Below are positions 6,723 to 14,488 of a stretch of DNA of 41,722 nucleotides, piece after piece. The position numbers and the translations under genes are program-made. Numbering within the stretch: position 1 is the first letter of the stretch; each line of letters begins with the position of its first letter. The notes beneath the pieces were generated by a model. That model ran no database searches and was not told where the DNA came from. It worked only from the letters and a program-made list of their open reading frames with translations. This DNA is from Actinomycetes bacterium. GTDB taxonomy: Bacteria > Actinomycetota > Actinomycetes > Mycobacteriales > Mycobacteriaceae. The DNA lies in the NCBI GenBank assembly GCA_023417985.1, contig JAEZDV010000041.1, positions 1 through 41,722 on the forward strand, in the 5' to 3' direction.

Positions 6723-6758
6723 AGGCCGTGGGTCGCCGTAGTCAGGGGCCCACGGCCT
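6723..6758 (+). terminator. Terminator after the tiny peptides
   Basis: A 10-bp perfect stem, AGGCCGTGGG (6723-6732) with CCCACGGCCT (6749-6758), and a 16-nt loop. It lies 13 bp after the last tiny ORF and before the end of the convergent transporter gene, so it may serve both strands. Confidence 0.7.
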
Positions 6759-6850
6759 TACTCGTTTCACGGCCCTCAGTGGTATCGGGGTCTCGTCGAT
6801 CCCCTGCGGTCGGGGCCCTGAAGCGGATGGCGTTGTTTCGTCGCGATGCT

Positions 6851-7840
6851 TCAGTTGCTCAGCACAGGCTCGAGTTCTCGCTTCGCGAGCCGGGCGGCGA
6901 AAGCCGCACACACGAGCAGCTGGATCTGATGAAAGAGCATGAGAGGAAGCACGATCAATCCGATGGGCTCTCCGGGAAAGAGCACGGTTGCCATCGGAAG
7001 TCCGGTCGCAAGCGACTTGGTGGCACCGCAGAACAGGATCGCCGTCCGGTCCTCGTACGAGAAGCCGAGCTTAGGGGGCACGAACCAGGTGAGGGACAGC
7101 ACGATCGCGAGCAGAAGGATGCACACCGCGACGAGCGCGAGCAGACGCAGGACCGACAGCTGACTCCAGATTCCCTCGTTCATGCCGCGGCTGAAGGCAA
7201 CGTAGACGACGAGCAGAATCGAACCGCGGTCGACGAGCTTGAGCGGTTTACCGTGCGCGGTGACCCAGCCGCCGATCCAGCGACGCAACACCTGACCTGC
7301 GACGAACGGGACGAGAAGCATGAGCACGATGTCGAGCACCGCGCCGGAGCTGAAGCTGACGCCTTGCGTGCTCATCGTGAGGGCTACCAGCAGCGGTGTG
7401 AGGAGGATGCCGAGCAGACTCGACGCGGAGGCGGAGACCACCGCACCGGGAATATTGCCCCGCGCGACCGAGACGAGCGCGATCGACGACTGCACCGTCG
7501 ACGGCAGTAGGCACAGGTACAGCACACCCAGGTAGAGCGGATCGCTGAGAAGCCAGGGCACGAAGGCCTTGGCCGCGAGACCGAGAAGTGGGAAGACCAC
7601 GAAAGTCGTCGCGAGGATGGCGGCGTGCAGTCGCCAGTGCTTCAGGCCGGCAACGGCTTCGGCGGTCGACAAACGCGCACCGTAGAGGAAGAACAGCAGG
7701 CCGATTGCGATCTTCGACGCCCAGGTGAAAACATCGAGTCCGAAGCCGTGCGCCGGCAGGATCGCCGCGACGGCAACGGTCGCGACGATTCCGACGAGGA
7801 ATGGGTCGAGTCGGTTCAGCAACGGGATCTTCGCCAGCAT
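6851..7840 (-). CDS. Bile acid:sodium symporter family (YfeH-like) transporter
   Basis: A 329-residue inner-membrane protein of the BASS superfamily, SBF-like branch (as in YfeH). Hydrophobic segments occur along the whole length and about ten helices are expected. The family hallmark segments are visible: the LLFFLYGARLS stretch after helix two, the LLPSTVQSSIALVS crossover region, and GATKSLATGLPMA in the second half, where Na+ and substrate are bound. ATG 7840 begins the frame. It is transcribed divergently from a LysR regulator 84 bp away, so the substrate is probably an organic anion that also acts as the LysR effector; its identity is unknown. Confidence 0.9.
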   Translation of the reverse strand: MLAKIPLLNRLDPFLVGIVATVAVAAILPAHGFGLDVFTWASKIAIGLLFFLYGARLSTAEAVAGLKHWRLHAAILATTFVVFPLLGLAAKAFVPWLLSDPLYLGVLYLCLLPSTVQSSIALVSVARGNIPGAVVSASASSLLGILLTPLLVALTMSTQGVSFSSGAVLDIVLMLLVPFVAGQVLRRWIGGWVTAHGKPLKLVDRGSILLVVYVAFSRGMNEGIWSQLSVLRLLALVAVCILLLAIVLSLTWFVPPKLGFSYEDRTAILFCGATKSLATGLPMATVLFPGEPIGLIVLPLMLFHQIQLLVCAAFAARLAKRELEPVLSN

Positions 7841-7898
7841 GGTTCGACGCTAGGCCACTGCCGGTCGATTCGAGAAGCCGATTACCCCGATCACTGTC

Positions 7899-7913
7899 AT
7901 CACAGATTGTGAT
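7899..7913. promoter_or_regulatory. LysR-type operator between transporter and regulator
   Basis: The perfect palindrome ATCACA-gat-TGTGAT contains the LysR-type T-N11-A core and sits in the divergent intergenic region just before the regulator gene. It overlaps a possible TTG start at 7913, which favours the later GTG 7925 start and fits autorepression. Confidence 0.65.
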
Positions 7914-7924
7914 TGAATGCGGGA

Positions 7925-8833
7925 GTGTTCGATCCCACTCACCTACGCAGCTTTCTGGCCGTCGAAAGGGAACGCAGTTTCACGGGGGCCGCGCGGCGCC
8001 TGGGCCTGCGCCAATCCACGGTGAGTCAGCACATCGCCAAACTCGAGGCGGCGGTGGGCCGCCGGCTGTTCGTGCGAGATACCCACACCGTCGAACCGAC
8101 AGCCGACGGCAGCGCGATGCTCGGTTTCGCCCGCGAGATCCTCGACCGCCACGACGCGGCCCAGCGCTACTTCACCGAATCCACCGTGAGCGGGCGCGTG
8201 CGTTTCGGTGCATCCGACGACCTGGTACTCCACGAGCTGCCCTCGATCCTGGCAGAATTCCGGCGCAGTCATCCACGGGTGGACTTCGAACTCACTGTCG
8301 GACTCAGCGAGAATCTCCATCGAAGCCTCGACAACGGTGAACTCGACCTCATGTTCGGCAAACGCCGGCCGGGGGAGCGGCACGGTGAGCTGATATTCCG
8401 CGACAGACTCGAATTCCTCGGTGCGCCCGGTTTCGTACTCAACCAGGACGGCCCGATTCCGCTCGTCACCTACCCGCACCCGTCCCTGACCCGCGAGATC
8501 GCACTCGACGTGCTGCAGCGCTGTGGGTACGGGGCGCGGGTCACGTGCGTCGCGGACAGCCTCATCGGCTTGAGCGCTGCCGCACTAGCTGGCCTGGGCG
8601 TCGTTCTGCATGCCAGTAGGCTCCCGCCCGCGGGTCTCGTCCCGGTGCGGTCCGGAACCCGCCGGTTGCCGGACGCCGGCCACCTCGAATTCGTTCTCGT
8701 CGCGCGCCGCAGCGTGCTCAGTGAGCCGGAGAGTGCGCTGCGAGCGGCGATCCTCGCCAATGCGGACCGGTTGGTACGCGAGGTCCACGACAGCGAGACT
8801 CATTCGGGGAGCAGCATCCACAAAGCGAGGTAG
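7925..8833 (+). CDS. LysR family transcriptional regulator
   Basis: A 302-residue regulator if started at GTG 7925; TTG 7913 would add four residues but lies inside the predicted operator. Residues 1-60 hold the winged helix-turn-helix, with the typical FLAVERERSFTGAARRLGLRQSTVSQHIAKLEAAVGRRLF-type pattern (split here only for description: recognition helix near STVSQHI). The remaining part is the type 2 periplasmic-binding-like effector domain. It is divergent from a BASS-type transporter, the usual arrangement for a regulator that controls its neighbour in response to the transported compound. The 3-prime end overlaps the end of the convergent pspC-like gene by 34 bp. Confidence 0.92.
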   Translation: MFDPTHLRSFLAVERERSFTGAARRLGLRQSTVSQHIAKLEAAVGRRLFVRDTHTVEPTADGSAMLGFAREILDRHDAAQRYFTESTVSGRVRFGASDDLVLHELPSILAEFRRSHPRVDFELTVGLSENLHRSLDNGELDLMFGKRRPGERHGELIFRDRLEFLGAPGFVLNQDGPIPLVTYPHPSLTREIALDVLQRCGYGARVTCVADSLIGLSAAALAGLGVVLHASRLPPAGLVPVRSGTRRLPDAGHLEFVLVARRSVLSEPESALRAAILANADRLVREVHDSETHSGSSIHKAR

Positions 8834-8999
8834 ACCAGGATTGCGGTACCGCCGGTGACGAAAGCGGAGAGCACGGCGATGGCGCGGACGAGATTGGCGT
8901 CCACTTCGAAGTAATCGGCGAGGCCTCCGCAGACGCCGCCGAGCATGCGCTGCGAGGTGGAACGGACGAACGGGCGGGGGTGTTGTTCTCGAATGTCAT
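8800..8999 (-). pseudogene. PspC-domain protein gene with a one-base frameshift
   Basis: The minus strand encodes a small PspC-domain membrane protein. The main reading frame contains RMLGGVCGGLADYFEVD, a hydrophobic helix (LVRAIAVLSAFVTGG, then AILVYLALWMLLPE) and a stop at 8800. It has no start codon at its natural length: the only in-frame ATG (8946) lies within the domain and would give 48 residues. The ATG at 8999 opens a different frame, MTFENNTPA. Adding one C to the C5 run (G5 at 8976-8980 on the plus strand) joins the two into a 66-residue protein. So this is either a real frameshift or a sequencing error. PspC proteins act in envelope stress; this one would be a minimal single-domain version. 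Confidence 0.75.
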
Positions 9000-9132
9000 G
9001 AGTCGATCGTGCCGCTCGCGGACCGTTCGCACATCAGGGCTGTACCCCGATCTCCACCCTGATCTTTCTCCAGGACGGCAGGTGCTGATGCTGGAATCAG
9101 CTCGAGGCGAAGTATCCCGCTGGCGGGCAACA

Positions 9133-9149
9133 GGGCACAGACTGTGCCC
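9133..9149. promoter_or_regulatory. Perfect 17-bp palindrome before the nitroreductase gene
   Basis: GGGCACAG-A-CTGTGCCC, two perfect 8-bp arms around one base, 30 bp before the ATG at 9180 and in the divergent region with the pspC-like gene. It suits a homodimeric regulator, or a short hairpin in the leader. No regulator gene is adjacent. Confidence 0.5.
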
Positions 9150-9179
9150 GATGCATTCTTCGACGAGGAGCCTTCTTCC

Positions 9180-10026
9180 ATGAAGGACACTGCGACCAGC
9201 GCCGGTCTCGCTGCCCTGCAACTGCGTTACGGCGCAACCGAGGCCGAACGAGTGGGCGTGCGCATCGACCCAGCCATGTGGAACGAGGTCCTGGCCGTGC
9301 AGCTCGCTCACCGGTCGGTGCGGAAGTTTCTGCCCGAGAACGTGTCCGAAGACTACGTTCGGGTGATCGTCGCGGCGGCCTCGTCGGCGGACAGTTCGAG
9401 CAACCTGCAGTTGTGGAGCGTGATCGCCGTGACCGGCCGCGATCGGCTCGGCCGCATCGCGGAACTGGCCGGGCCAGGACGCGGTGCGGAACGCGCCTCT
9501 GTTGCTGGTGTGGGTGGCCGATCTGGCGCGGGCAGCCGGGATTGCTACGCGGCGCGGTGCGACGCTCGTCAACGTCGGGTACGTCGAGTCGGCCGTACTC
9601 GGAATCGTCGATGCGACTCTGGCCGCTCGGAACGCGGTGCTCGCTGCCGAATCGCTCGGTCTCGGCACGGTGTGCATCGGTGCGCTACGCAATCATCCGG
9701 ACGAACTGGGTGCGGAACTGGCCTTGCCCGACCACAGTTTCGCCGTGGTCGGGCTGGTGATAGGCCATCCCGATCCGGCGGAGTTGCCGGAGGTCAAGCC
9801 CCGGCGCGGACAGGATCTGGTGCTGCATCGCGAGCAGTACAGCTCGGCGGGACAGGACGGGGGAGTGGCGGCCTACGAGGACGAAATCGCGCAGTTCTAC
9901 CGGCTTCAGGGGTTGTCGGACAGCTGGATTGCGCGGGTCCTGGGCCGGTTCGCGTCTTCGCGCGCCCTGGGGAGCAGGGAATCACTTCGAAAAAGGTTGT
10001 TGCAGAGAGGTTTCGATCTCGACTGA
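9180..10026 (+). pseudogene. NADPH-dependent FMN nitroreductase (NfsA-like), frameshifted
   Basis: An FMN oxidoreductase of the nitroreductase fold, broken by one frameshift. The first part, from ATG 9180 (GACGAGGAG upstream), carries the N-terminal helices and the FMN-binding HRSVRKFLPENV and SADSSSNLQLWSVI stretches, and ends at IAELAG. Near 9470 the frame must shift: removing one G from the GGG at 9469-9471 continues directly into GQDAVRNAPLLLVWVADL, the dimer and flavin core, and then a normal C-terminal region to 10026. The intact product would be about 281 residues, slightly over NfsA length. The unshifted frame runs into meaningless sequence. Restart at GTG 9484 would give a half protein without the FMN loop. 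It may be a genuine pseudogene or an assembly error. Confidence 0.8.
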
Positions 10027-10049
10027 AGTTTCGGTGGGTGACGGCCGGA

Positions 10050-10370
10050 TCATCGGCAGACCACGGTGAGTCCGATTCCGCGCCACACCTCGGTTTCGAT
10101 CCGCTCGAACGCCTTGTCCTCGTGGTCGTACTCGTAGTCGACCTCGGTCCGATAACCCTTGTCGCGCTGTTCGGTGACGGCGCAGTAGCCCGACGGGTTT
10201 CCCGATCGGTTGGTGATCGTGAAGGGGACACCGCGTTCGGTGAGGAACGCGACCGCGGACTGCTGGCTCATTCCCACCACACTTGGTGCGGATTGTGCTG
10301 CGGCAGTTCCTGTTCCGAGGGCGACGGCGGCGGTTCCGGCGAACAATGCCGCGATGAGTTTGGTGCGCAT
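10050..10370 (-). CDS. Secreted PASTA-like small protein
   Basis: A 106-residue exported protein. ATG at 10370 follows GGGAGAA. Residues 1-28 form a signal peptide (MRTKLIAAL, Ala-rich core, cleavage near AAAQSA). The mature part starts PSVVGMSQQSAVAFLTERG, the opening pattern of a PASTA domain (a P-x-VVGM turn, then a helix), followed by a strand region and a C-terminal GLTVVC. Cys63 and Cys105 could pair. PASTA domains bind muropeptides or beta-lactams in Ser/Thr kinases and transpeptidases; single-domain secreted forms occur in mycolic-acid bacteria without known function. It is convergent with the nitroreductase gene and divergent from the patatin gene. Confidence 0.82.
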   Translation of the reverse strand: MRTKLIAALFAGTAAVALGTGTAAAQSAPSVVGMSQQSAVAFLTERGVPFTITNRSGNPSGYCAVTEQRDKGYRTEVDYEYDHEDKAFERIETEVWRGIGLTVVCR

Positions 10371-10538
10371 GGATTCTCCCGGTGCTGGGTGGTCTGCGAA
10401 AACGAACACGACGATCGTGCACCGGATGTGCACCGGGCCACATCCGGGCACATCCCCCATCTCGACCCTGAACTTCGGCCTCGGGGTCGGGCGGGAATCC
10501 GGGGTGTGATCCGGGTGGGGCTGCGTACGATCGGATCC

Positions 10539-11579
10539 ATGGCGGGACGAACGCGAGTGGCGCTTGCACTGGGGAGCGGGGGCGCCAGGGGGTATGCGCA
10601 CATCGGGGCAATCCAGGTCATCGAGGAACGCGGACTCGAAATCGTGGGCGTCGCAGGCGCTTCGATGGGTGCGTTGGTCGGAGGTGTCTACGCGGCCGGA
10701 AAACTCGACCCGTACACCCAGTGGGCGCTGAGCCTGTCTCAGATGGATGTCGTACGTCTGCTCGACATCTCGGTGTCGGCTCCAGGCGCCATCCACGCCG
10801 AACGGATCCTGGCGAAGATGCGCGACATCCTCGGAGAGGTCGCGATCGAGGATCTGCCGATTCCGTTCACGGCCGTTGCCACCGATCTCGCGGCGGGTCG
10901 CGCGGTGTGGTTCCAGCGAGGTCCCGTCGACGCGGCGATCCGAGCGTCCATCGCAATTCCCGGTGTCATCACTCCGGTGGTGCTCAACGGCAGGGTGCTC
11001 ACCGACGGAGGCACGTTGTCGCCGCTACCGATCGCCCCGACCGTCGGAATGCATGCGGATCTCACGATCGGCGTCAGTCTCGCCGGTGAGGACGACGGCC
11101 GGGCGCGCTCACCCGAGAACGCTAGTTCGGAACCACGGCCCGCCGAGGAGTGGATCGGACGTTTCCGTCGTAGCGCCGCCTCGGTGCTCGAATCCGACAT
11201 CGTGCGATCGGTGGTCAACCGGTTCTCGACGAGCGGTGCCGACAACGACGAGTCGTTCGAGGACACGACGGCCACCGCGTCGGAAATCCCCACTGACGAC
11301 ATGCATACACCGAAATTCGGACGCGTTGCGGTGATGAACCGGTCGCTCGACATCATGCAGTCGTCCCTGTCGCGATTCCAGCTGGCTGCCTATCCGCCCG
11401 ACGTGTTCGTCGAGGTCCCACGGAGCGCATGCCGGAGTCTCGATTTTCACAGGGCCGCCGACATGATCGCGCTGGGAAGAACGCTCACTGCGGCGGCGCT
11501 CGACGATGCCGGCATCCCGGGCCCCGGCGCGCTGGAGGCTCCGACCGAACCGGCGAACGACGAGCCCGGATCGGCCTAG
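10539..11579 (+). CDS. Patatin-like phospholipase family protein
   Basis: A 346-residue member of the bacterial patatin/RssA group of serine lipid hydrolases that use a Ser-Asp dyad. The oxyanion motif GSGGARG is at residues 12-18, the nucleophile is Ser42 in GASMG, and the catalytic Asp is Asp156 in DGG. The segment 180-270 is acidic and polar and is probably a flexible insertion. The C-terminal part (FGRVAVMNRSLDIMQSSLSRFQLA) is typical of actinobacterial homologues. ATG 10539 is preferred to upstream GTG codons because the fold begins at once (VALALGSGGARG). No signal peptide is visible, so it is cytosolic or membrane-attached. The next gene, another hydrolase, follows after nine bases and is likely co-transcribed. 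Confidence 0.93.
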   Translation: MAGRTRVALALGSGGARGYAHIGAIQVIEERGLEIVGVAGASMGALVGGVYAAGKLDPYTQWALSLSQMDVVRLLDISVSAPGAIHAERILAKMRDILGEVAIEDLPIPFTAVATDLAAGRAVWFQRGPVDAAIRASIAIPGVITPVVLNGRVLTDGGTLSPLPIAPTVGMHADLTIGVSLAGEDDGRARSPENASSEPRPAEEWIGRFRRSAASVLESDIVRSVVNRFSTSGADNDESFEDTTATASEIPTDDMHTPKFGRVAVMNRSLDIMQSSLSRFQLAAYPPDVFVEVPRSACRSLDFHRAADMIALGRTLTAAALDDAGIPGPGALEAPTEPANDEPGSA

Positions 11580-11588
11580 TCTGAGCTG

Positions 11589-12446
11589 GTGGAGACCGTA
11601 CCGATCCAGCTACCCGACGGCACTACGACACCGGTGCGGTTGTTCCCGGGCCCCGACCACGAGCACGAAGCCCGTCGCGACTCGTCACGCGCAGTGGTCG
11701 TCGTCCTGCCCGGTCTGGGTGTTCCCGCCGGATACTACGAATCGTTCGCCGAGGCGCTGACCGGATACGGATTCGATGCCGCGATCTGCGAATTCGCGGG
11801 TCAGGGGGACAGTCGGCCCAGGCCCGGTCCGGAGAGCACGTACGGGTACCACGAGATCGTCGCGGTGCACCTTCCTGCCGTGTTCGAAGTGGTGCGGGAG
11901 CGCTTCCCCGATTCGACGCCGTACCTGCTCGGGCATTCGATGGGTGGTCAGCTCGGTGTCCTCTACGCGTCGCGCATCCGGGGACGGCTCGGCGGGCTGA
12001 TCCTGGTCGCCGCAGGCACCCCGTACTACCGGCACTACCGGGGTGCCCGCCGTCCCGGGCTCCTGCTGGGTTCGGCCGCGATGTCGCTGACGTCGAGCGT
12101 CGCGGGTTTCTGGCCCGGTGACCGGATCGACGTGGCGGGCTTCGGCAGGCAGTCCCGGGTGCTGATTTCCGACTGGGCACGGCTCGCACGAGGAGGGCGA
12201 TTCGAACCGGCCGGTGCCGATATCGACTACGAGCAGCGACTGGCACGCCTGACCCTGCCGGTCCTGTCGATCACGATCGACGGTGACGACCTGACTCCCG
12301 TCGAGTCGGCCGCACACCTGCTCGACAAACTGCCTGCGGCCGACATCACGACGTGGCACAACCCCCGGAGTCTCGGTCACAACGGGTGGATCCGCGACAA
12401 TGCCGACACGGTGGCGAAGATCGCGGAGTGGCTACGCGACCGCTAG
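11589..12446 (+). CDS. Alpha/beta hydrolase, lysophospholipase-like
   Basis: A 285-residue cytosolic alpha/beta hydrolase starting at GTG 11589, nine bases after the patatin gene. The nucleophile elbow is GHSMGG with Ser117. The acid residue is probably in DGDD (231-234) and the His is His264 in SLGHNGW. The oxyanion region is VLPGLGVPAGYY. The pattern resembles the serine aminopeptidase S33 / monoacylglycerol lipase group, in which the substrate varies widely. Co-transcription with the phospholipase suggests lipid turnover. Its stop codon overlaps that of the convergent peptidase gene: both lie in the tetranucleotide CTAG at 12443-12446. Confidence 0.9.
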   Translation: METVPIQLPDGTTTPVRLFPGPDHEHEARRDSSRAVVVVLPGLGVPAGYYESFAEALTGYGFDAAICEFAGQGDSRPRPGPESTYGYHEIVAVHLPAVFEVVRERFPDSTPYLLGHSMGGQLGVLYASRIRGRLGGLILVAAGTPYYRHYRGARRPGLLLGSAAMSLTSSVAGFWPGDRIDVAGFGRQSRVLISDWARLARGGRFEPAGADIDYEQRLARLTLPVLSITIDGDDLTPVESAAHLLDKLPAADITTWHNPRSLGHNGWIRDNADTVAKIAEWLRDR

Positions 12447-14455
12447 CCCAGCTTGTCCGCGAGGAACGTGAAGGTCAGGGCCGACTTGAACGCCGCCTGG
12501 GCGTTGTCGGCAGCCCCACCGTGCCCACCCTCGATGTTCTCGTAGTACCAGACCTCGTGACCCTCCTCCTCCAGACGCGCGACCATCTTGCGAGCGTGCC
12601 CGGGATGGACACGATCGTCGCGGGTGGAGGTGGTGACCAGGACCGGTGGATACTCGGCGTCCGGATCGGTGTTCTGATAGGGCGAATACTTGCCGAGGAA
12701 CTCCCACTCCTCGGCCTTGTCCGGGTCACCGTATTCGGCCATCCAGGACGCGCCCGCGAGGAGCAGGTGGTACCGCTTCATGTCGAGCAACGGCACCTGG
12801 CACACGATCGCGCCGAACAACTGCGGATATCGGGTGAGCATCACACCCATCAGGAGCCCACCGTTGCTGCCGCCCTGCGCGCCGAGCTGTTCCGCCGTGG
12901 TGATGCCCCGTGCGACAAGGTCTTTCGCTACGGCGGCAAAGTCCTCGAAGACCTTGTGCCGGTTGGCTTTCAGTGCCTGGGTGTGCCACGTCGGACCGTA
13001 CTCACCGCCACCGCGGATGTTGGCGATCACGTAGGTGTAGCCCTTTTCGAGCCACGCGCGGCCGATCCCCCCGCTGTAGGCGGGCACCATCGAGTTCTCG
13101 AATCCACCGTAGCCGTACAAGAGGGTCGGTGTCGGGGTGGTGATGTTGCGTCCCACCACGAAGTACGGCACCTGGGTGCCGTCGTCGGACGTCGCGAAAT
13201 GCTGCACGACCGAGATGCCCGCGGTGTGGAAGAACGACGGCGCGGCCTTGATGGGTTCGAGGCGGCCGCCGACGGTGCCGGACAGCAGGGTCGCCGGGAT
13301 GGTGAAACCGCTCGAATTGAGGAAGAAGTCGTCTCCCGCGAGAGGATCCACGTCGATGATCGAGGTGGACGTCGCTTCCGGTACTCCGGGCAGCGCTTCG
13401 TCCGTCCACCCGTCGGCGCGGGGGGTGAGCACACGCATTTCGGTCTGCACGTCGCGCAAAGTGACGACGAGCAGGTGGTTCCGGGTCCACGCGTACTGTT
13501 CGAGCGACGTGTGGTCGTCCGGGGTGAACAACACCGTCAGGTCCCGCGAGCCCGCGAGGAACGAGGGATAGTCCGCGGCGAGCAACGCGCCGGCGGGATG
13601 ACCGAGCCACGCGGAGCGGGTCCGGATCAGGAGGTGGTCGCGGTACACACTCACCCGCGCGTCGTCCGGTACGTCCAGTTCGACCAGGTCGCCGGTCGAG
13701 GTCAGCTCGAACCGTCGGGCCCGGTAGAAGTCGAGTGCACGATCGACGAAAGTGCGCTCGTAGCCGGGGGTATCGTCGTACCACGCGGATACCGCGACGT
13801 CACCGGTTTCACCCTCGAAGACTCTCTCGGCCTCCGCGAGCGGTATCCCGCGCTTCCACCGTGCAGCGATGCGTGGATATCCGGAGTCGGTGAGCGATCC
13901 ATCACCGAAATCTGTTCCCACATAGACGGTGTCGGCGTCGATCCAGCCGATGTCGGTTTTCGCTTCCGGTACTTCGAAGCTCTCCGGTCCGGAGACGAAT
14001 CGGCGGGTCGTGAGGTCGAACTCGCGGATCACCGTCGCGTCGGCGCCTCCGCGCGACAGGCTGATGAGCGCGCGCGTCTGGTCCGGGCGCAGGACCTGCG
14101 CCCCCGACCACACCCAGTTCTCGCCCTCCTCCTCGGCTACCGCGTCGAGGTCGACCAGAACGTCCCACTCCGGAGTGTCGCGTACGTACTGGTCCATCGT
14201 GGTGCGACGCCACAACCCGCGCACATGGTCGGCGTCCCGCCAGTAGTTGTAGAGGTATTCGCCGCGGCGCCGGGCATAAGGGATACGGGCGTCGGTGTCG
14301 AGTACTTCGCGGATGCCGCTCTCGAGTGCGGAGAAGCCACCGCTGCGGGTGTAGACGTCGACCGTGCGCTCGTTGTGGGCACGGACCCAGTCGAGCTGCT
14401 TGTCGCCCGTGACGTCCTCGAGCCAGAGGTAGGGATCGGTCGTGGTGTCGCTCAT
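12443..14455 (-). CDS. Prolyl oligopeptidase family serine peptidase (S9A)
   Basis: A 670-residue cytosolic S9A peptidase that cleaves short peptides after Pro or, in the oligopeptidase B branch, after basic residues. ATG at 14455 begins MSDTTTDPYLWLEDV, the normal start for the family; longer frames upstream are shadows of the divergent gene. Residues 50-420 form the beta-propeller and the rest the hydrolase domain: GGGEYGPTWH, nucleophile Ser530 in GGSNGG, Asp613/Asp614 in TRDDRVHP, and His645 in EGGHGG. All triad positions are present. Its position matches the Rv0457c peptidase in the M. tuberculosis segment. It is divergent from the acyltransferase gene, with 33 bp between starts, so control elements must overlap. 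Confidence 0.95.
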   Translation of the reverse strand: MSDTTTDPYLWLEDVTGDKQLDWVRAHNERTVDVYTRSGGFSALESGIREVLDTDARIPYARRRGEYLYNYWRDADHVRGLWRRTTMDQYVRDTPEWDVLVDLDAVAEEEGENWVWSGAQVLRPDQTRALISLSRGGADATVIREFDLTTRRFVSGPESFEVPEAKTDIGWIDADTVYVGTDFGDGSLTDSGYPRIAARWKRGIPLAEAERVFEGETGDVAVSAWYDDTPGYERTFVDRALDFYRARRFELTSTGDLVELDVPDDARVSVYRDHLLIRTRSAWLGHPAGALLAADYPSFLAGSRDLTVLFTPDDHTSLEQYAWTRNHLLVVTLRDVQTEMRVLTPRADGWTDEALPGVPEATSTSIIDVDPLAGDDFFLNSSGFTIPATLLSGTVGGRLEPIKAAPSFFHTAGISVVQHFATSDDGTQVPYFVVGRNITTPTPTLLYGYGGFENSMVPAYSGGIGRAWLEKGYTYVIANIRGGGEYGPTWHTQALKANRHKVFEDFAAVAKDLVARGITTAEQLGAQGGSNGGLLMGVMLTRYPQLFGAIVCQVPLLDMKRYHLLLAGASWMAEYGDPDKAEEWEFLGKYSPYQNTDPDAEYPPVLVTTSTRDDRVHPGHARKMVARLEEEGHEVWYYENIEGGHGGAADNAQAAFKSALTFTFLADKLG

Positions 14456-14488
14456 GACCTCATTTCTACCCGGCATTACGCTGCCCGG

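Noticed and set aside
6728..7510. 260-codon plus-strand frame opposite the BASS transporter
   Set aside because: His/Arg/Glu-rich antisense shadow; the minus strand holds ten membrane helices with family motifs.
9144..11579. 811-codon frame joining the nitroreductase start to the patatin protein
   Set aside because: Artefact of the nitroreductase frameshift: the middle 300 codons are out of frame with both real proteins.
12353..14488. Very long plus-strand open frame continuing upstream of the acyltransferase gene
   Set aside because: It runs antisense to the prolyl oligopeptidase gene, whose full catalytic triad is clear, and its translation is a low-complexity Arg/Val/Asp-rich shadow typical of high-GC DNA.
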